Assembly (NCBI GenBank): GCA_020091685.1
Contig: CM034607.1
Span: forward strand, 13,940,884 to 14,004,883
Reading direction: 5' to 3'
From: Lutjanus erythropterus
Lineage: Eukaryota > Chordata > Actinopteri > Lutjaniformes > Lutjanidae
Length of the DNA: 64,000 nucleotides
Of this stretch, positions 1 through 12,405 are shown in pieces. The first letter of the stretch is position 1; each line of letters begins with the position of its first letter. The translations under genes and the position numbers were made by a program. Under the pieces are notes generated by a model. The model was not told the origin of the DNA. It ran no database searches and saw only the letters and a list, made by a program, of their open reading frames with translations.

Positions 1-730
1 CAAACTGCGAGCACTCAGGTTCATTCATTAAGCATGTCATCATGCTGCCTCAATCCAGCACTCTATTGAGAGGGGACGTTTGTTTCCTGTGGGGAAGCAT
101 CTCGCACAAACAACATTTACACGCTCAAACAAAACCTGTTTACTCCTCCGTCGGTCGTTCCTTCCCCCATTATGTTACACAACGTCAGACTTTAAATAAA
201 CTGTTTAGAAAAGCCAGCTGTCATCTGCAAACAGTATACGCAAAACAACATGAAATTATTCATTGTTTCAACGTCTAATCATGTGTAATCAAGTCATGTC
301 AATTAGGCAGTGGAAAGGTTGCTTTCATGGCTTTTGTAACTTGAAAGAATAACGGCCCAGGCGCACCTCTTCCTGAACAAATGCGCCATGTTTTTGTTTC
401 TGCGGTCGTAATGCATCGCTGATAAACAGGTAACAGAGATTAGGCACAAATTCTCATCTTGAAGTAATCAAGGCAAAGTAGTCTCTGAATTTGTTCCTAA
501 TAGGGGCCAGGGTGTGTTCGGTCTATTACAGTATAGGGCCTGTTTCTGATCTGTGAGAAAACAAAACAAAAAAACCACACAGAACTCCAAGCAAAAAGGA
601 GGCACCAGCGGCATGTGGGCAAACAGACAGGAAGTTACTATTAGTCTGTGTCAAAATAAAAGACATCACCAGAAACCCACACCCTCAGTCACAAAACTGT
701 GATAATGGATACACAATGGTACTCATGCAA

Positions 731-731
<1 letters not shown>
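1..731. other. No gene recognised
   Basis: I see no exon with splice sites and protein similarity here. The open frames are short and do not resemble a known family. The sequence looks unique and mildly AT-rich. Confidence 0.5.
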
Positions 732-764
<33 letters not shown>

Positions 765-808
765 GGCTGCAGCATGTATATATATGTATATGTACACGTA
801 CATATAAA
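732..808. repeat. (AT)n microsatellite with AT/GT tail
   Basis: A pure AT run of about 29 bp is followed, after a short break, by an imperfect TATATG/TACACG tract. It directly precedes a dispersed repeat copy. Confidence 0.9.
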
Positions 809-809
809 T

Positions 810-957
810 GCTGCAGCCAGCCACCAGTGGGCAATCAAGCTACTTTGGCTTCACTTGCAGGAAGCTCTCATGTCTCATGTCTCATTTTTAATATATGTCA
901 ACGGCTTGTATGAGCATCCCATGTCAGAGAGATAGAGGACAGAAACCAGCATCTGAA
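810..957 (+). repeat. Dispersed repeat family A, copy 1
   Basis: Begins GCAGCCAGCCACCAG and continues through a TTTGGCTTCA segment to an AGCATCTGAAGATATAG end. The same succession of blocks recurs at 30555-30705, so this is an interspersed repeat seen twice in the window. I recall similar sequence from teleost genomes but cannot assign its class. Confidence 0.7.
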
Positions 958-1099
958 GATATAGCCAAATCACCTGACTGTAGGTAACAGTCCATTTTAA
1001 CTAATGATAATATGATTTGTGTGTTAATTTAGAAATGTAGTATAATTTCAAATGCAGTCAAACAGGGTAATGGGAAGGTTCAACTTTCATGTTGTTTTT

Positions 1100-1625
1100 C
1101 ACTCAGGCAAGTGGATCAGAAATCTACTTGCCAAAAGTCAAAGCCAAATATTTTATTTATCTCTATACAAATTGTTTTATTTCTTAGTAGTTATCAAATA
1201 AGGCCTCTGACAAGCCATATCAGTGTGGTACTGTACCCTGGTCAATCCTGGTGTTCTGTTGAAGAGCATTCCCACTGGAGTAAATGGAGAATAACTGTGT
1301 GTTTATTGAAAAATGATGCTGCCACCTAACTAAACTACTGTTTCCATGGTAATTGAAATGCTCACTTGTGCTTTAGCTCATAAACTTTGTCTTTACCCAC
1401 TACTATTTTCTTGTGAGTGCTCCACTGATACAACTGTGCAACTGTCAACAGAGATGGCTACTTTATTATATTTATTAGTTCTGGAAAAAACAATTTGTTG
1501 AATTCTTTTTACCACTTTCAGACAAGTGAGTTGCTGGATTTAGCAATTGGAAGAGGCATTTTACTTGCCTGGGCAGGTTGGCAATCCTTATTGTTGAGTC
1601 CTGTAATGTTGCCATAATTGTGAAG
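1100..1625 (+). repeat. Dispersed repeat family B, copy 1
   Basis: Contains a small hairpin (GGCAAGTGGAT...ATCTACTTGCC, about 1107-1133) and a block at 1520-1610 (CAAGTGAGTTGCTGG to GTTGAGTCCTG) that matches the reverse complement of 22065-22180. The pair defines a diverged interspersed repeat. No coding capacity is seen. Confidence 0.55.
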
Positions 1626-2372
1626 TGTAGTTTATTTTTCAAAGTCAAAATAAACAAAATAAAATAAAATAAAAAATACACACAGTTGTTGGTGATAAAC
1701 TTGGTTTTGCGTAACAGTAGAGTAACTGCATGTGACTCCTGTAGCAGGTCTGGACTGTTAATAAATTGTGTTGGTATTCAAAAGAAAATTCAAAATACAA
1801 GAAAATTGGTGAATATGACAAGCTCTCCTAAATCACTCGTATAAACCACTTAGGAACAAATCTGTTCATACGACTGGTTCTTGCATGAGACCTAGTGTTT
1901 AGTGTCATTCTCCCAGTCAACATACTTATCATCTCTCTTCACATATTTTACTAAGATAACCTCTATCCTAAAGTCAAGTTTTCATGGGTTCTGTTGGAGT
2001 GCTTCTTGGTATTTTATCTGTTTTCCTTGGCACAGTAAAATATAAATAATCTGTTCTTGTAAATATTAGGACTGATCATAGACATACCAGAAAACCAAAT
2101 TCTTCCATACCAAGAAAACGGCCAGTGTCACGGAAGGACAGTAATGCCTGGACTTAATGTCAAGAGACACAGGTATGAAGCAGGACCCCTCAGTCTCAAG
2201 CTACTCTGCACCCCTGAGGGGCATTAGGGAGCCAGGCAGAGACAAAGACGCCACACACATTTGGATGGACCCCACTATCCCACAGATATAATCACCCCTG
2301 GAAGAGTCTCTGCTAGTCTGTTTCCCATTTCAAACCTCAATGAATCCCATCCTCATCCTTTAAAAGCGCAAA

Positions 2373-2373
<1 letters not shown>
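1626..2373. other. No gene recognised
   Basis: AT-rich non-coding sequence with no splice-flanked coding block and no repeat I recognise. Confidence 0.45.

Positions 2374-2421
<48 letters not shown>
2374..2421. repeat. (AC)24 microsatellite
   Basis: An uninterrupted AC dinucleotide run of about 48 bp, a typical teleost microsatellite. Confidence 0.97.
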
Positions 2422-2423
<2 letters not shown>

Positions 2424-2689
2424 TGGCCTGGAGAGATGGTTACACTCTATGTCGACTCAGTGGAAAATTTCAGAACCACAGAAACAAAGGCATTTGGTAG
2501 AATCGGGGAATAGAACTCATGTATATCTAGTGATTGGTCCTTGAACAGTCATTATCAGCTCTAACTAATACCAGCTAGAGGCTTATTTAGTAACGATAAA
2601 CTCAACATTTTCCAAAAGTAATTAATAATTTTGATCACTAAATCATCAGCCAGTGAGTTAATGTATTCAATCATGAATATAGACAGTAG

Positions 2690-3910
2690 AGAAGAAAGTG
2701 GACGGAGCTCCCAGGTATGAAAAGTTAAACTAATGTGCAAGTGTCTTAAAGCTGCATTCTTTCTAATGACCACCAGGGGGCGAGTCCACTGGTTGCAAAA
2801 AGAGATCAAATTGTATTGAGTCTGATATGAAAATGACCCTACTGCTCAGTTGATTTATGACTTCAGAAAACTTAATGTTTCCTAATGAGTTTATGGCCTC
2901 AATCACTAGTGTCAAGTCTTCATCAATACAACATGGAATTAAGTTTGTAAGTTATGGTCCCATTTAAGTAAAATGGACAACAAAGCAGGGTATGCTTTCA
3001 GGCGGAGCTACTGTGTGACTGACAGGTCATTCTCAGTGAGACAGTCTCAGATCAAATTGTCAAACTAGACAGTTGCTAATCATATCAAGATCAAGATTCT
3101 CTTACTACATTGCCTATTTCTCCCTTAAAATGTTTTTAGAAACATAATTTAGTGTACTGTTTAGTTGCAAGATTTGTACCCATTGTTTCTTTCTTGTACA
3201 CCTTGTACAAACTTATTAAGATCAGAATAGTTTCAGGGACAGACACCTGGTTATGGTTAAGGAAAGCTTATGATAACGTACAAAATCTTTTGCAAGTCTG
3301 GGGTTCCCCACTAGACACAACAGGCACCATTGTGTTTTTGGTTTCCAGTGGAGACTCCCAAAACTCAAATAAAACTAGGCAGTGCTGATCAAATAAGGAC
3401 CAAGTTTATAATCCTGCTATCCATTGCCTATTTCTTGCCTAAAATGCATTTTAATACTTTAACATGTTTTAGTGTTCTGTTTAGTTGTAATACAAGAAAG
3501 ATTGTAACCAGGCAAGCTGCCATTACTTCCTGCTGAGCAGAGGGGCAAAAACCAAGCACTGCCCAAAATGCAGTATGTCACCCACCAGCTCCAAGCTCTC
3601 ATCAGTACTGCGCATGCTCTGGTTGCAAAAAACAAGAAAGCAACCCCCATAATGTCAAACTCAAGACTTCAAAGCCATGAGTGACATCACAGTGGCTCTG
3701 TCCACTAACTCTAATGTCTATGATGAAGTGCAGTGTGCTCAGCTTCTCATTTTGAGCAAAATCTTTGAAAAACTGACATCTCCTGGACTAATTATCTTAC
3801 AAACAATTTGTAAAGACAGACAGCAAAAGGGTCTTTTTCATGTTTTTATGATAATATGGATGAACCCCTGAAGGAAATTTTGCACATCATGGACAAATAA
3901 TGGAGGAAAT
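2690..3910. repeat. Block of diverged dispersed repeats with an internal duplication
   Basis: 2735-3045 carries blocks I recall from a common teleost repeat (CCACCAGGGGGCGAGTCCAC, then TGGTCCCATTT, then GGCGGAGCTAC). 3600-3720 carries another (GGTTGCAAAAAACAAG ... GAGTGACATCACAGTGGC). Between them a segment is duplicated: CATTGCCTATTTCT with a following TTTAGTGT.CTGTTTAGTTG occurs at about 3110-3170 and again at 3421-3487. Class unknown, no coding capacity. Confidence 0.55.
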
Positions 3911-5005
3911 GCAGTAGTCTGACAGCCAATAGTGTTGTTTTGATAACAGCAGAGCCTGACCCTCCTATGAGTTGATCTATTTAAAGACAGTCATTAATAG
4001 TAAGTCCTAAAGTGCTCTGCTCTTTCCTTTTCCATTCTGTATGTTACAAAAAGGAAAGCGTGTTTGTAAGTTGTAACATTCACTCATGTGCGCTTGTTTC
4101 AAAAATGGTCTTGGCCGGAGCCTTGTGTTTCCAGTGTGGGTTCTGAGGATCAAAATGGAAACATATTGAAACCATGGTACAGATCCAGCTCTCTTTTACT
4201 TGTGTACATTCTTCATCGGCAGTGAGCACTGCTGAATCAGAAAGACTTACATAACAAAAGTTGCAAAACCAAGAGGCTCAGGGCAACAAAATGCCCCTGG
4301 TCGTCTCAGTTGTGCGATGGCCTCGCTTCAAGTCCAAATGAAAACGCACAGATATTCTATTCCTTTCAGCTGTGAGAAACCTTTTACTGTGTTTTTCTGG
4401 AACTCTCCATTTCAGAAAGCTTGAAGTACCATTATAAGCCTCAATATTCTGCTCCTTGTAGGGAGTTTGAAGTGTATAATCAAGGTCTGGAAGAGGCCTT
4501 TTGCCGCCAGTTTGGCTCTGTGGACCCGCAGCCACAGCTGTACAGCGACCACTTCTTCTTGTTGCCTTCCCATGGTAATGGTGGGAATGATCATTAATCA
4601 TTAATGTCCACTGTATTCAGAATTCAATTCAAAAGGGAAGGAGGCCAAATTGACCACAGGCTGTGCAACCCAAAAATGGGACTGCACATAAGCATATGCT
4701 GCTTGCCTCTGATTAAAATCAAACCATATAGTCAGAGCAGAAAGGATTTTACCATACAGCAGGATTACAGTGACACTAAACATGTCTCATTGTTATACCA
4801 TCATTCATCATGGGAGTCCATACTGCATGCATCAAGGAATCAATGGAAAATCAGGGGATGTCTATAACTGATGTCTATACACATGTGCTGGCTTGGCTTG
4901 ATTCGGCGTGACAGCCCAGCACAGCAGGGATTTGCATCTCCATTATAAAAGGGCTACTCGTTTGGTCCACTACTTTGCTCCAAACTTAAATATCTATAAT
5001 TATTG
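3911..5005. other. No gene recognised
   Basis: Longest open frame is 107 codons on the minus strand (4278-4601) and resembles nothing I know. The stretch 4885-4975 (AGCCCAGCACAGCAGGGATT to AAAAGGGCTACTCG) looks like a decayed repeat piece. Confidence 0.4.
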
Positions 5006-5009
5006 GACT

Positions 5010-5255
5010 TACTATTTTAAATTTTATACAGACATTCATGGTGCTTGGTGATCCTTTAACATTTTGTGTAGCGCCACCAGCTGGTCATCAGATACTTTAC
5101 TTAAATAATCATTAACATTACCTTTTCCAAACATTGTTTTGTTAGCATTGTCATTGTGAGCAGTGAGTATCTTAGCATGCTGATATTAACACTAGGTTTA
5201 AAGAGCCACTGTGTCTAAGTACAGCCTCACAGAACTGCTAGCTCTTAGTCTTGTT
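5010..5255 (+). repeat. Dispersed repeat family C, copy 1 (3' part)
   Basis: Blocks in order: ACAGACATTCATGGT, TTGGTGATCCTTTAAC, GCGCCACCAGCTGGTCA, TTAGCATTGTCATTGTGAGC, AGTACAGCCTCACAGA and GCTAGCTCTTAGTCTTGTT. The same blocks recur at 22565-23245, 54405-55765 (reversed) and 63640-64000. This is an abundant teleost interspersed repeat. I see no terminal structure that fixes its class. Confidence 0.75.
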
Positions 5256-6292
5256 GACATTGCAGGCCTCAGATTATAGCCATACCGCCTGTTGTGCAAT
5301 GACAATGAAATACTTTATAGTGAGCACAAATCGATGTGAATAAGAATAGGAATGTGTTGCAATAAATCTCAAAAGCATTCACAGATTTTCCCTCGGAATC
5401 TAATTTTGAGTGAAATGTTTATGACAGTGTGTTGAGTTTAGACTCATTTTATGGTTTTTCTTATCATTTCATTACTTTTATGTGTGGTATCTATCAAAGT
5501 GAAACCATTTGGATCTGTAGACATGATGTCAGAAAAAACAAAATGGTAATATGGTGCCAATTTTTCCTGGTTAAATGTTTTCATCCACCACCCTCAGGGC
5601 AAATAACAGTGAAACTGCCTGTTGCTATTCCAGCAATAATAAAGGACACGCTGTTGTATGTCATGTTTACTGGTCAGGAAACCATCATAAAAACATTTAA
5701 ATATGAAAAAAGTTCAAAGTGTGCAACAGACCGTAAGAAACATTTGAGGCACAGATTTGTATACAAATGTTGTGTCAGGCTTTTATTGGGAACATTCCCC
5801 ATTGGCCCTCACATTTAAGAGGCTGAATCTGAAAAAATATATCAGCTATTAGGGGAAAAAAGATGTAAATGGGGTCAATGTAGAGTCTCTCCAATTAGGG
5901 AACAAAAAACATGTGTATCAGAGGCAGGTTGCCAATTTGTAATTTGTACATATAAAAGGTCTACAAACATCAAGAATGAAAACTCCCAGGACTGCTGGGC
6001 TACACATATTCCTAGTGAATAAAGTTTAAAATTTGTGCATCTTTCCACTCATGCTCACAAGTACACACATGCTCATTGCTGTCCCTTCAAATACCATGCT
6101 GAGTAGCTGCTCGGCATCTCTCTGGAGTTCAGCAGGTAGGGCAAATACTCTTTTAGGACCCGCCACTGAAATCTCCAGGGCTTTGGAGCGCGTCATTGGC
6201 CCGACGCTTCAAAACACTTCCCAAATCCTGGAGATCACCCTGAGAGGGAACATCTGTGGGCTGGGACGGCCTGCAGATGAGAACAGACTGCG
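5256..6292. other. No gene recognised
   Basis: The longest open frame (129 codons, 5429-5818) has no recognisable domain and no splice context. Composition is AT-rich and looks non-coding. Confidence 0.4.
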
Positions 6293-6536
6293 CTGTGTGT
6301 GTGTGTGAGAGGCTGCGGGTGTGCATGTGTGTGAGGCTGTGTGTGTACATGTGTGTGAAACAGAGATTGTGGTTGTGTGTGGTTGAATGAATAGGTGGGG
6401 AAGTTATGATTTATGTCGAATAGTGTTTAAGTTCATGTATATGTGACATGTGCAGGACCTTCTGTGGACATCTAATTACTATTTATTAGAATGTTTTAGT
6501 GTGTCTGTGTGTGCGTGTGTGTGAGTATGTGTGCAC
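6293..6536. repeat. Imperfect TG-rich tract
   Basis: Several short (TG)n runs at about 6293-6382 and 6497-6536 are separated by unrelated sequence. Confidence 0.75.
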
Positions 6537-6789
6537 GCGCCATCAAGTGGTAAAATTCTGACTCTCTTAAGTCCCACAGTCATCAGTCACTGGGGAAAGT
6601 AAGTCTGCTTGCTGGGTACATAGCCGCAATTTAATACATATTTTTCATCTGTAACTGTAAAGAATTAGAATTACATTTATTTTGTAATTTACTAAGATGT
6701 AAGTAGTAACACGTAAGTAATTATTTTCTTGCACTTCTAGTATCTTATTAGATGTTTGTGTGAATCATTAACATAGATTTTTGAGTTAT

Positions 6790-6925
6790 GGCCAAAACCA
6801 GGTTTTGTGATCACAGTGACCTTGACTTTTGACCACCAAAATCTAAGCAGTTCATCCTTGAGTCCAAGTGGACATTTGTGCCAAGTTTGAAGAAATTTGT
6901 TTACGCCTGGAAGATATAATAACAA
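6790..6925 (-). repeat. Dispersed repeat family D, copy 1
   Basis: Contains CACAGTGACCTTGACTTTTG, then GACCACCAAAATCTA, then CCTTGAGTCCAAGTGGACA, then TGCCAAGTTTGAAGAAATTTG. The same modules appear at 20096-20440 and, more weakly, at 45000-45235. The family carries AGGTCA-type half-sites as part of its sequence. It is a widespread fish repeat that I cannot class. Confidence 0.7.
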
Positions 6926-8755
6926 GGCTATATAAAACATACAGAAAAAGGATTTAAAACGGACCAACACTGATATGGCTAAATATGTTTCTTTATGAGG
7001 ATGTTTGAGAGAAACATTTTTAATCTATTGCCACCTTAAACATCAATTTACATGATCATTTTACTGTATTTAAACATGACAAAAGGGTGCTATTCTTACC
7101 AGTAAAAACATGCATACATCAGCTAGAAAGCACAAGAATTTATGACCATAGAAACAGCAGCATTGGTTGTTTGTACAAACACTGAAAGCAGCCAGTGTTT
7201 ATGTGACAAGTTCTTGTAGTCATGCAAATAACAACTGTCCTTTCTAATTAGCAAACGCATAAGTAGTGTGATATTATACAGCAGCGTAACCTCTTAGGAG
7301 GGAGGTCAGGGTTGATGGTTTGGCACACAAAGCTTGTGACTCTGACCTAGAACGCAGTTTGCATCAAGACTCATAATAGTCAACAGTCGATGTTGGTTAC
7401 ATTTTAACCATGGTGACAATCTTTCTCAAGATTTTACCATGACCTCTCCTTTTCTAACCTTAACAAAATTGTTTTGATTGCTAAGACAAAACCAAACTCT
7501 AACCATAGTGACAGAGAAAAAAATCAGTAGGGTTTTTTTTTTTTCTAGGAGTCATACAAGTTGTTTTAGACATCACTGAAATCACAGTATTACAGAACTA
7601 ATAGAGGATACTCCACTCAAAAACATGATTTTATCTCTTTTCAAAATGATTAAAATGATGTGTTTATTGGCTCCAAAAATGTATGGAGATGAGATTTAGG
7701 CCTATAGGTGTTTAAGCTGCCCCATAATGTAGGTTAAAGCTACTGCAAGGAGTTTTTAACTTGATTATGCAACAGTCTCAACTCTATACTCATGTCTCTA
7801 CATGACCTACATAAGCAAACAAACCCCCCAGTGAGAAGATTGGTTATTTCTGCATAGTAATTCTCAATGCCTGCCACTGAGTGGGATTCTCCTTAAAATC
7901 AAATGAAACAAGCTTGTGTTTGCTTTTTCCCAGACAAAGTTACAATGAATAGTACATTAGCCTGTTAAAATGAGGCAGGAAGATTTTTATTTGTACCCAA
8001 TTTTATTGTGACGTTATATTTTGTGGTTTTGGTGGAGGAAACACTTCCAAACTAATTAGTAAACATATTGTGATTCATCCTCAGATTTAAACAAGGGCTA
8101 GGATCAGGCACCTTCCTCTTTGGCAGAAAACCCAAATATAAGTACAAAGGTAAGTGTACCACCAGAGTCAGGATTAGCAAGGAAATTAGTGGTTACTGGA
8201 TGTGACTACAGTTGTATGAGTAATTGCGTAGCCCTCTCTATGTTAGTACAGCCACAGTAACGCACATTATTTTAATATACCAAAACATTTATAATTGTAA
8301 TGACTTTATATTTATATTGTACAATCCATGTCGTGGCAGAACATGCCACCAGTGATGGTGACAAAATCACTGTGCTGCTTGACACTCATGGCACTTGAAT
8401 TCAAGTGAATTGAATTTGTCACACTCAATTGTGCCATTCAGACATAGTATGTAATCAAGGCACAGCAGGTAAAAACTGTTCTGGAGAGTAAATTTAATAA
8501 AACAGCGGCAGTGCTGACACTCATCGATGCAAAGAAGTAGGAGAATGGCATACTGACATGTTAGTGAACGTAAATTTGAGATGACACAGGTCAAAGAGTT
8601 GCCAGTGTGCAGTGTTTCTATGTGTGTTACATAGACAACAGTATGTGCAGATGTTTTCACACATGGCAAATGCCTTCTGTCCACACTGTCACACAATTCA
8701 CACTCACTATAGAAGCACACTGTTTGTACAATACACACTGCGTAGACTTATTAAG
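6926..8755. other. No gene recognised
   Basis: AT-rich unique-looking sequence. A 123-codon minus-strand open frame (8367-8738) is cysteine-rich only because of repeated CA/TG dinucleotides, and has no splice or family support. Confidence 0.4.
8392..8407. promoter_or_regulatory. 16-bp perfect palindrome CACTTGAATTCAAGTG
   Basis: A perfect dyad made of two inverted CACTTGA half-sites. CACTTGA/TCAAGTG is the core recognised by NK2-class homeodomain proteins, so this could bind a dimer. It may also be chance in 64 kb of AT-rich DNA. No function is shown by context. Confidence 0.25.
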
Positions 8756-8935
8756 ACGCCGACAAACCTACACACTGCACACACATCACACTCTATAACA
8801 TAACCATGCTACATCCAGATGACCCACACAATCCCTGCATACATGCTGGACCATAAAACCATATGCACAATACAAACACACACAGACATACTGTACAGTA
8901 GATCCACTGCACATACACACCACCCACACATGCTG
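8756..8935. repeat. CA-rich low-complexity tract
   Basis: Imperfect CACA/CATA-rich sequence with no pure run longer than a few units. Confidence 0.6.
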
Positions 8936-9234
8936 CACTTGCAGCCAAGACCAACTCTGACTGACAGCTTAAGCAGATTCAGCCTATCTGTTCCCATCAG
9001 GTGTGATGACTGGCGGACTGAGGGGTTAAATCTAAAACTCCACTCTAAACAGAGAAACGGGCGTATGTTTAAACAGGTCGCTGCCAACTCGCCAAGGAAA
9101 GCAGGACTTTGTGGCCACCTCAGCAAACAGCTCGATTAAAAGGATTTACCATTGATTTCTTGGTTAAAGTTACAGTGGAAATATTTGGACAAAAGGCCGC
9201 TATCAACATGAATTACCACTGACATGTTTGCACG

Positions 9235-9350
9235 TTTGAAAAAGAAAGAAGGAAAGAAAGAATGCTTAAGTTGGTGAAACCTAAGAAAAACAAGGAAGAA
9301 AGAATGGGAGAAAGACACAAAGAAACAAAGAAAGACATAGTGGAGATGAA
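9235..9350. repeat. Purine (GAAA/GGAAA)-rich tract
   Basis: About 110 bp with nearly all purines on the plus strand, made of imperfect GAAAG units. Confidence 0.8.
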
Positions 9351-9359
9351 AGAGGGGTG

Positions 9360-10310
9360 CAGATTTTATGAACGTCCCTGATGTGCGTTTCTCTGTGGGA
9401 AGCGTGCTGGAGGCTGGGTACACTCCAGTATGCGGTTTTCCCAAGGCCAAGCTCGACCCACCTCTCCCTCATGGACACACCACCACTCAGAGGGAGGGAG
9501 AGCCAGGGTTTTCCTGTTCATGTGGAAAAAAAGCGGGGACGAGGGGAGGGGGGGAATGAGCGGAGGTAACCCTAGCCACCGAGGTGGCCCTCTGGTAGGG
9601 CCCAAATCCTACTACTCTCCTTCCTCGAGTGTCTCAGCCTCTCCCACCTTCACGGATGCGTAAGAGCGAGCTGAACACATGGGGCGAGGCCGCCGTGCGT
9701 GGACGTTGGCCGCTGGGGTGGGGTCTGGACAGCCTCTCTCTGTTTTTGACCACAGTTACGTTACATGCCAGTGGGTGTCTGCTTAAGAAAATAAAGCAGT
9801 GCATGGGCCTGTTCCAAGCTCGTGTATGAAGCATATGTCTCCAAACACAGGAATTCAAATTCAAAAGGCAGGAATTTAGCAGAGCTCTTTAGTTCTACTT
9901 CACCGCGGCATGGAGCTCCTTTGATCCAAAATGTGATTATCTCTCTTACAAATTGTTTGAAAAAAGCAAGAGTACAGCGCCTGATTTGCAACGTTGCAGG
10001 CACTGGATTCAACTGTCACTGTCAGACATGGGGGTATTTATCTCTGTCTATATACGATATTCACTCTCTTTCTCCTCTCTCCATCATTGTGTCCTGCTCT
10101 TTCCTCTTCACTCCATCTTCCCCTTTCTCCCTTTCCGTCTCTCTCTGGGAACATTGTGCAGGCAGGCCCCCGCGTTACTGCTCTGATCCCAAAGAGGACC
10201 CCACTGAGGAGGGATATGGATTCCATAAAGCATTCAGCTCTATAAACGTCTCCCAATACACATTCGGCACCTGGCTAAATATTATCCCAGCGATGCTTTG
10301 GTGACGTCCT
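9360..10310. other. GC-rich island without recognised repeats
   Basis: Clearly more GC-rich than its surroundings (9400-9740 especially), with a block at 10170-10310 that contains no simple repeat. Short open frames overlap in several frames without splice structure. It could hold conserved non-coding elements or an unrecognised exon, but nothing here resembles a family I know. Confidence 0.3.
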
Positions 10311-11365
10311 CAGAAAACACAACTACAGTGATAACAGTGACAGATTTACTACTTGAAATTGTTTTTTTGGTCATTGATTTCACACAGAAGTAGACAAAAG
10401 GTATTTCTAGTTCAGCTTATCAGCAGTAGCTAGCTAATTAAGCTGACGACAGCTCCATGAATTGGTTGAATTTTTTAATGTTTCCAAAAGACTGAGGCTA
10501 AAGCTAACAGGTCCTTCCTTCAGACGCAAGCCTGTTTGACTGCTCTGCTTAAATACTTTTCACTTTTAACTTTGAGAGAAAAAGTTTTGGGAATGCTGAT
10601 TAACCAATGAGTTTGGCAAATGTCCAGCCAAAACATTAAACCAAATTTCCTCTTGAGGCTGGCTCCAAAAGCAAGTCAATTCCCAATGCTTCCCATATGA
10701 AAACCCCCAACTTTACAGCCTAAATAAACATGTTTACAACAAAAAACAGTACAAAAAAAAAAAAATTGATTTTCATGACAGCTGTATCTTAACTGCCAAG
10801 ATAGCGATGGCTAAAGCCACCACACTGTGAGCTTCACAATGGCTCTACGGACAACTACATCACAGATGCTCTGTCCAATATTTATGATATAGATTATTGT
10901 AGGACAGAGAGATTAAGGTTAGCTTAAATTGTACTCGCGCCTAAGATCAGTTTCAATCCAGTGAGGAGATGCTAAACTGTTGATGTGACAGTCATGAACA
11001 TGTTTTTGTGTTTATTTGTATTTTTTTTTAATGTAACCTGGTTAGTACTGAAGGTAGTAGGTTACAGGCTAACAATTGCTGAATATGGGTACTTTACAGG
11101 AGATAGGCTAATACACGTTTTAGTATATTCCTTGCTTGTGTATGTTTGTGTTTAAAAGATACATATCCTTTAAACTCCTTAAATACTAAGAATGTCTTTT
11201 ACTACAGACCCATGCACACTGCTTTGGCATGCTAAGAAAACCCCAACTTTGACAAGCCTAAGATGCCTAGTTGCTGTATGGCTGCAAAGCTTTGATTTGA
11301 CTAAGGTTGTCAAAAGCATAAAACTATCGATACTTATTTGATCCCTTGTGATCTAACTGCTCATT
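10311..11365. other. No gene recognised
   Basis: AT-rich sequence with short A and T runs (10750-10766, 11022-11030). No open frame or repeat identified. Confidence 0.45.
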
Positions 11366-11369
11366 CAAG

Positions 11370-11545
11370 ACCTAAGTTCAGCTCAGTCTTTATCGTCCAT
11401 CCTGAAATTTGGCTTACAGCAGAACAAAACGAGACAGTACTCTGTGACTTTTTCTATACCAGCATTGTGCACAGGTTGTTAATTTAAAAAAAAGCAATAA
11501 ATTCTTTTTGCTGTGGTACTGAATAAGGTAAAGATCCTTTTTCTT
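11370..11545 (+). repeat. Dispersed repeat family E, copy 1
   Basis: Blocks TTCAGCTCAGTCTTTATCGTC, CCTGAAATTTGGCTTACAG, TTTCTATACCAGCATTGTGC and AGGTTGTTAAT match, in the same order, the copy at 39238-39415 inside trappc3 intron 1. No coding sequence. Confidence 0.65.
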
Positions 11546-12405
11546 AAACTAGTGTTTAATCAAAGCGTAAAATTCTGATTTCGTGACAGCTCTAGTTTGG
11601 ACAATCCCTCCAAGGGAAGGGTTTAGCAAACGGTCAATTGTGATTTTGTAGAGTAAATTCCTATTTTAAACAGACACAAAAAAAAACACACATCAATAGC
11701 TGAAAACCGAGATTCAAAAGTACATTTTTTGACTGTTTCTAAGTCTGACATATAAGTTTCTAAGGAGACTGACAAAATGAATATTTTATCTGATGGAGCC
11801 TGAACAATGGCCTCGGCTGGGTTCGTTTAAGTTAGAAGCTCAGCGCTGACATGAGTGTCATCCACCACACAAAGAGACTGCATCCACAAATTACCCCAGA
11901 GAAAGTTCACAAGTGGGACAGGAGGTCATGTTATCACATTGTTAACCTGAGTATCAAGCCACGATGGGAGTGTTCATGAACACCTGTGTCTGTACGACCA
12001 AAGAAGGATCACCTTTGAATCAGACCGGATGTCAAAAACATCCTTTTTTTTATGGGTTACGATGATGTAACGAGTTAGCAACAGCACATTAAGGCTTAAA
12101 TAAAAACACACCATTTAATGAGGATCCTTGGCTACTGTGCATGGGAACCAAAGAGCTGCAACCGAAGCATGTGACACTTTCAGCCTCAGCAACCCTCGCC
12201 TCCACATGGAATGACTTATATTCAGTCTCTTGACTGCCAGAATGCCTTGCATTTTGAAGTACAACCACACAGTCTTGTTTTTATGATTTTATGATGAGAA
12301 CATCTTAACTCAGAGCCACACTGCACTGTTAAATAACTTCAGGCTCACTGGAGACGCAGTACAGGCCAACAGAGGTGGCAAAAGAACACACATTTTTACT
12401 CAACT
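11546..12405. other. No gene recognised
   Basis: Unique-looking non-coding sequence. No splice-flanked coding block was found on either strand. Confidence 0.4.

Noticed and set aside
8367-8738. 123-codon cysteine-rich minus-strand frame
   Set aside because: Cysteines and histidines come from CA/TG dinucleotide bias; no spacing pattern of a known zinc or toxin fold, no signal peptide with splice context.
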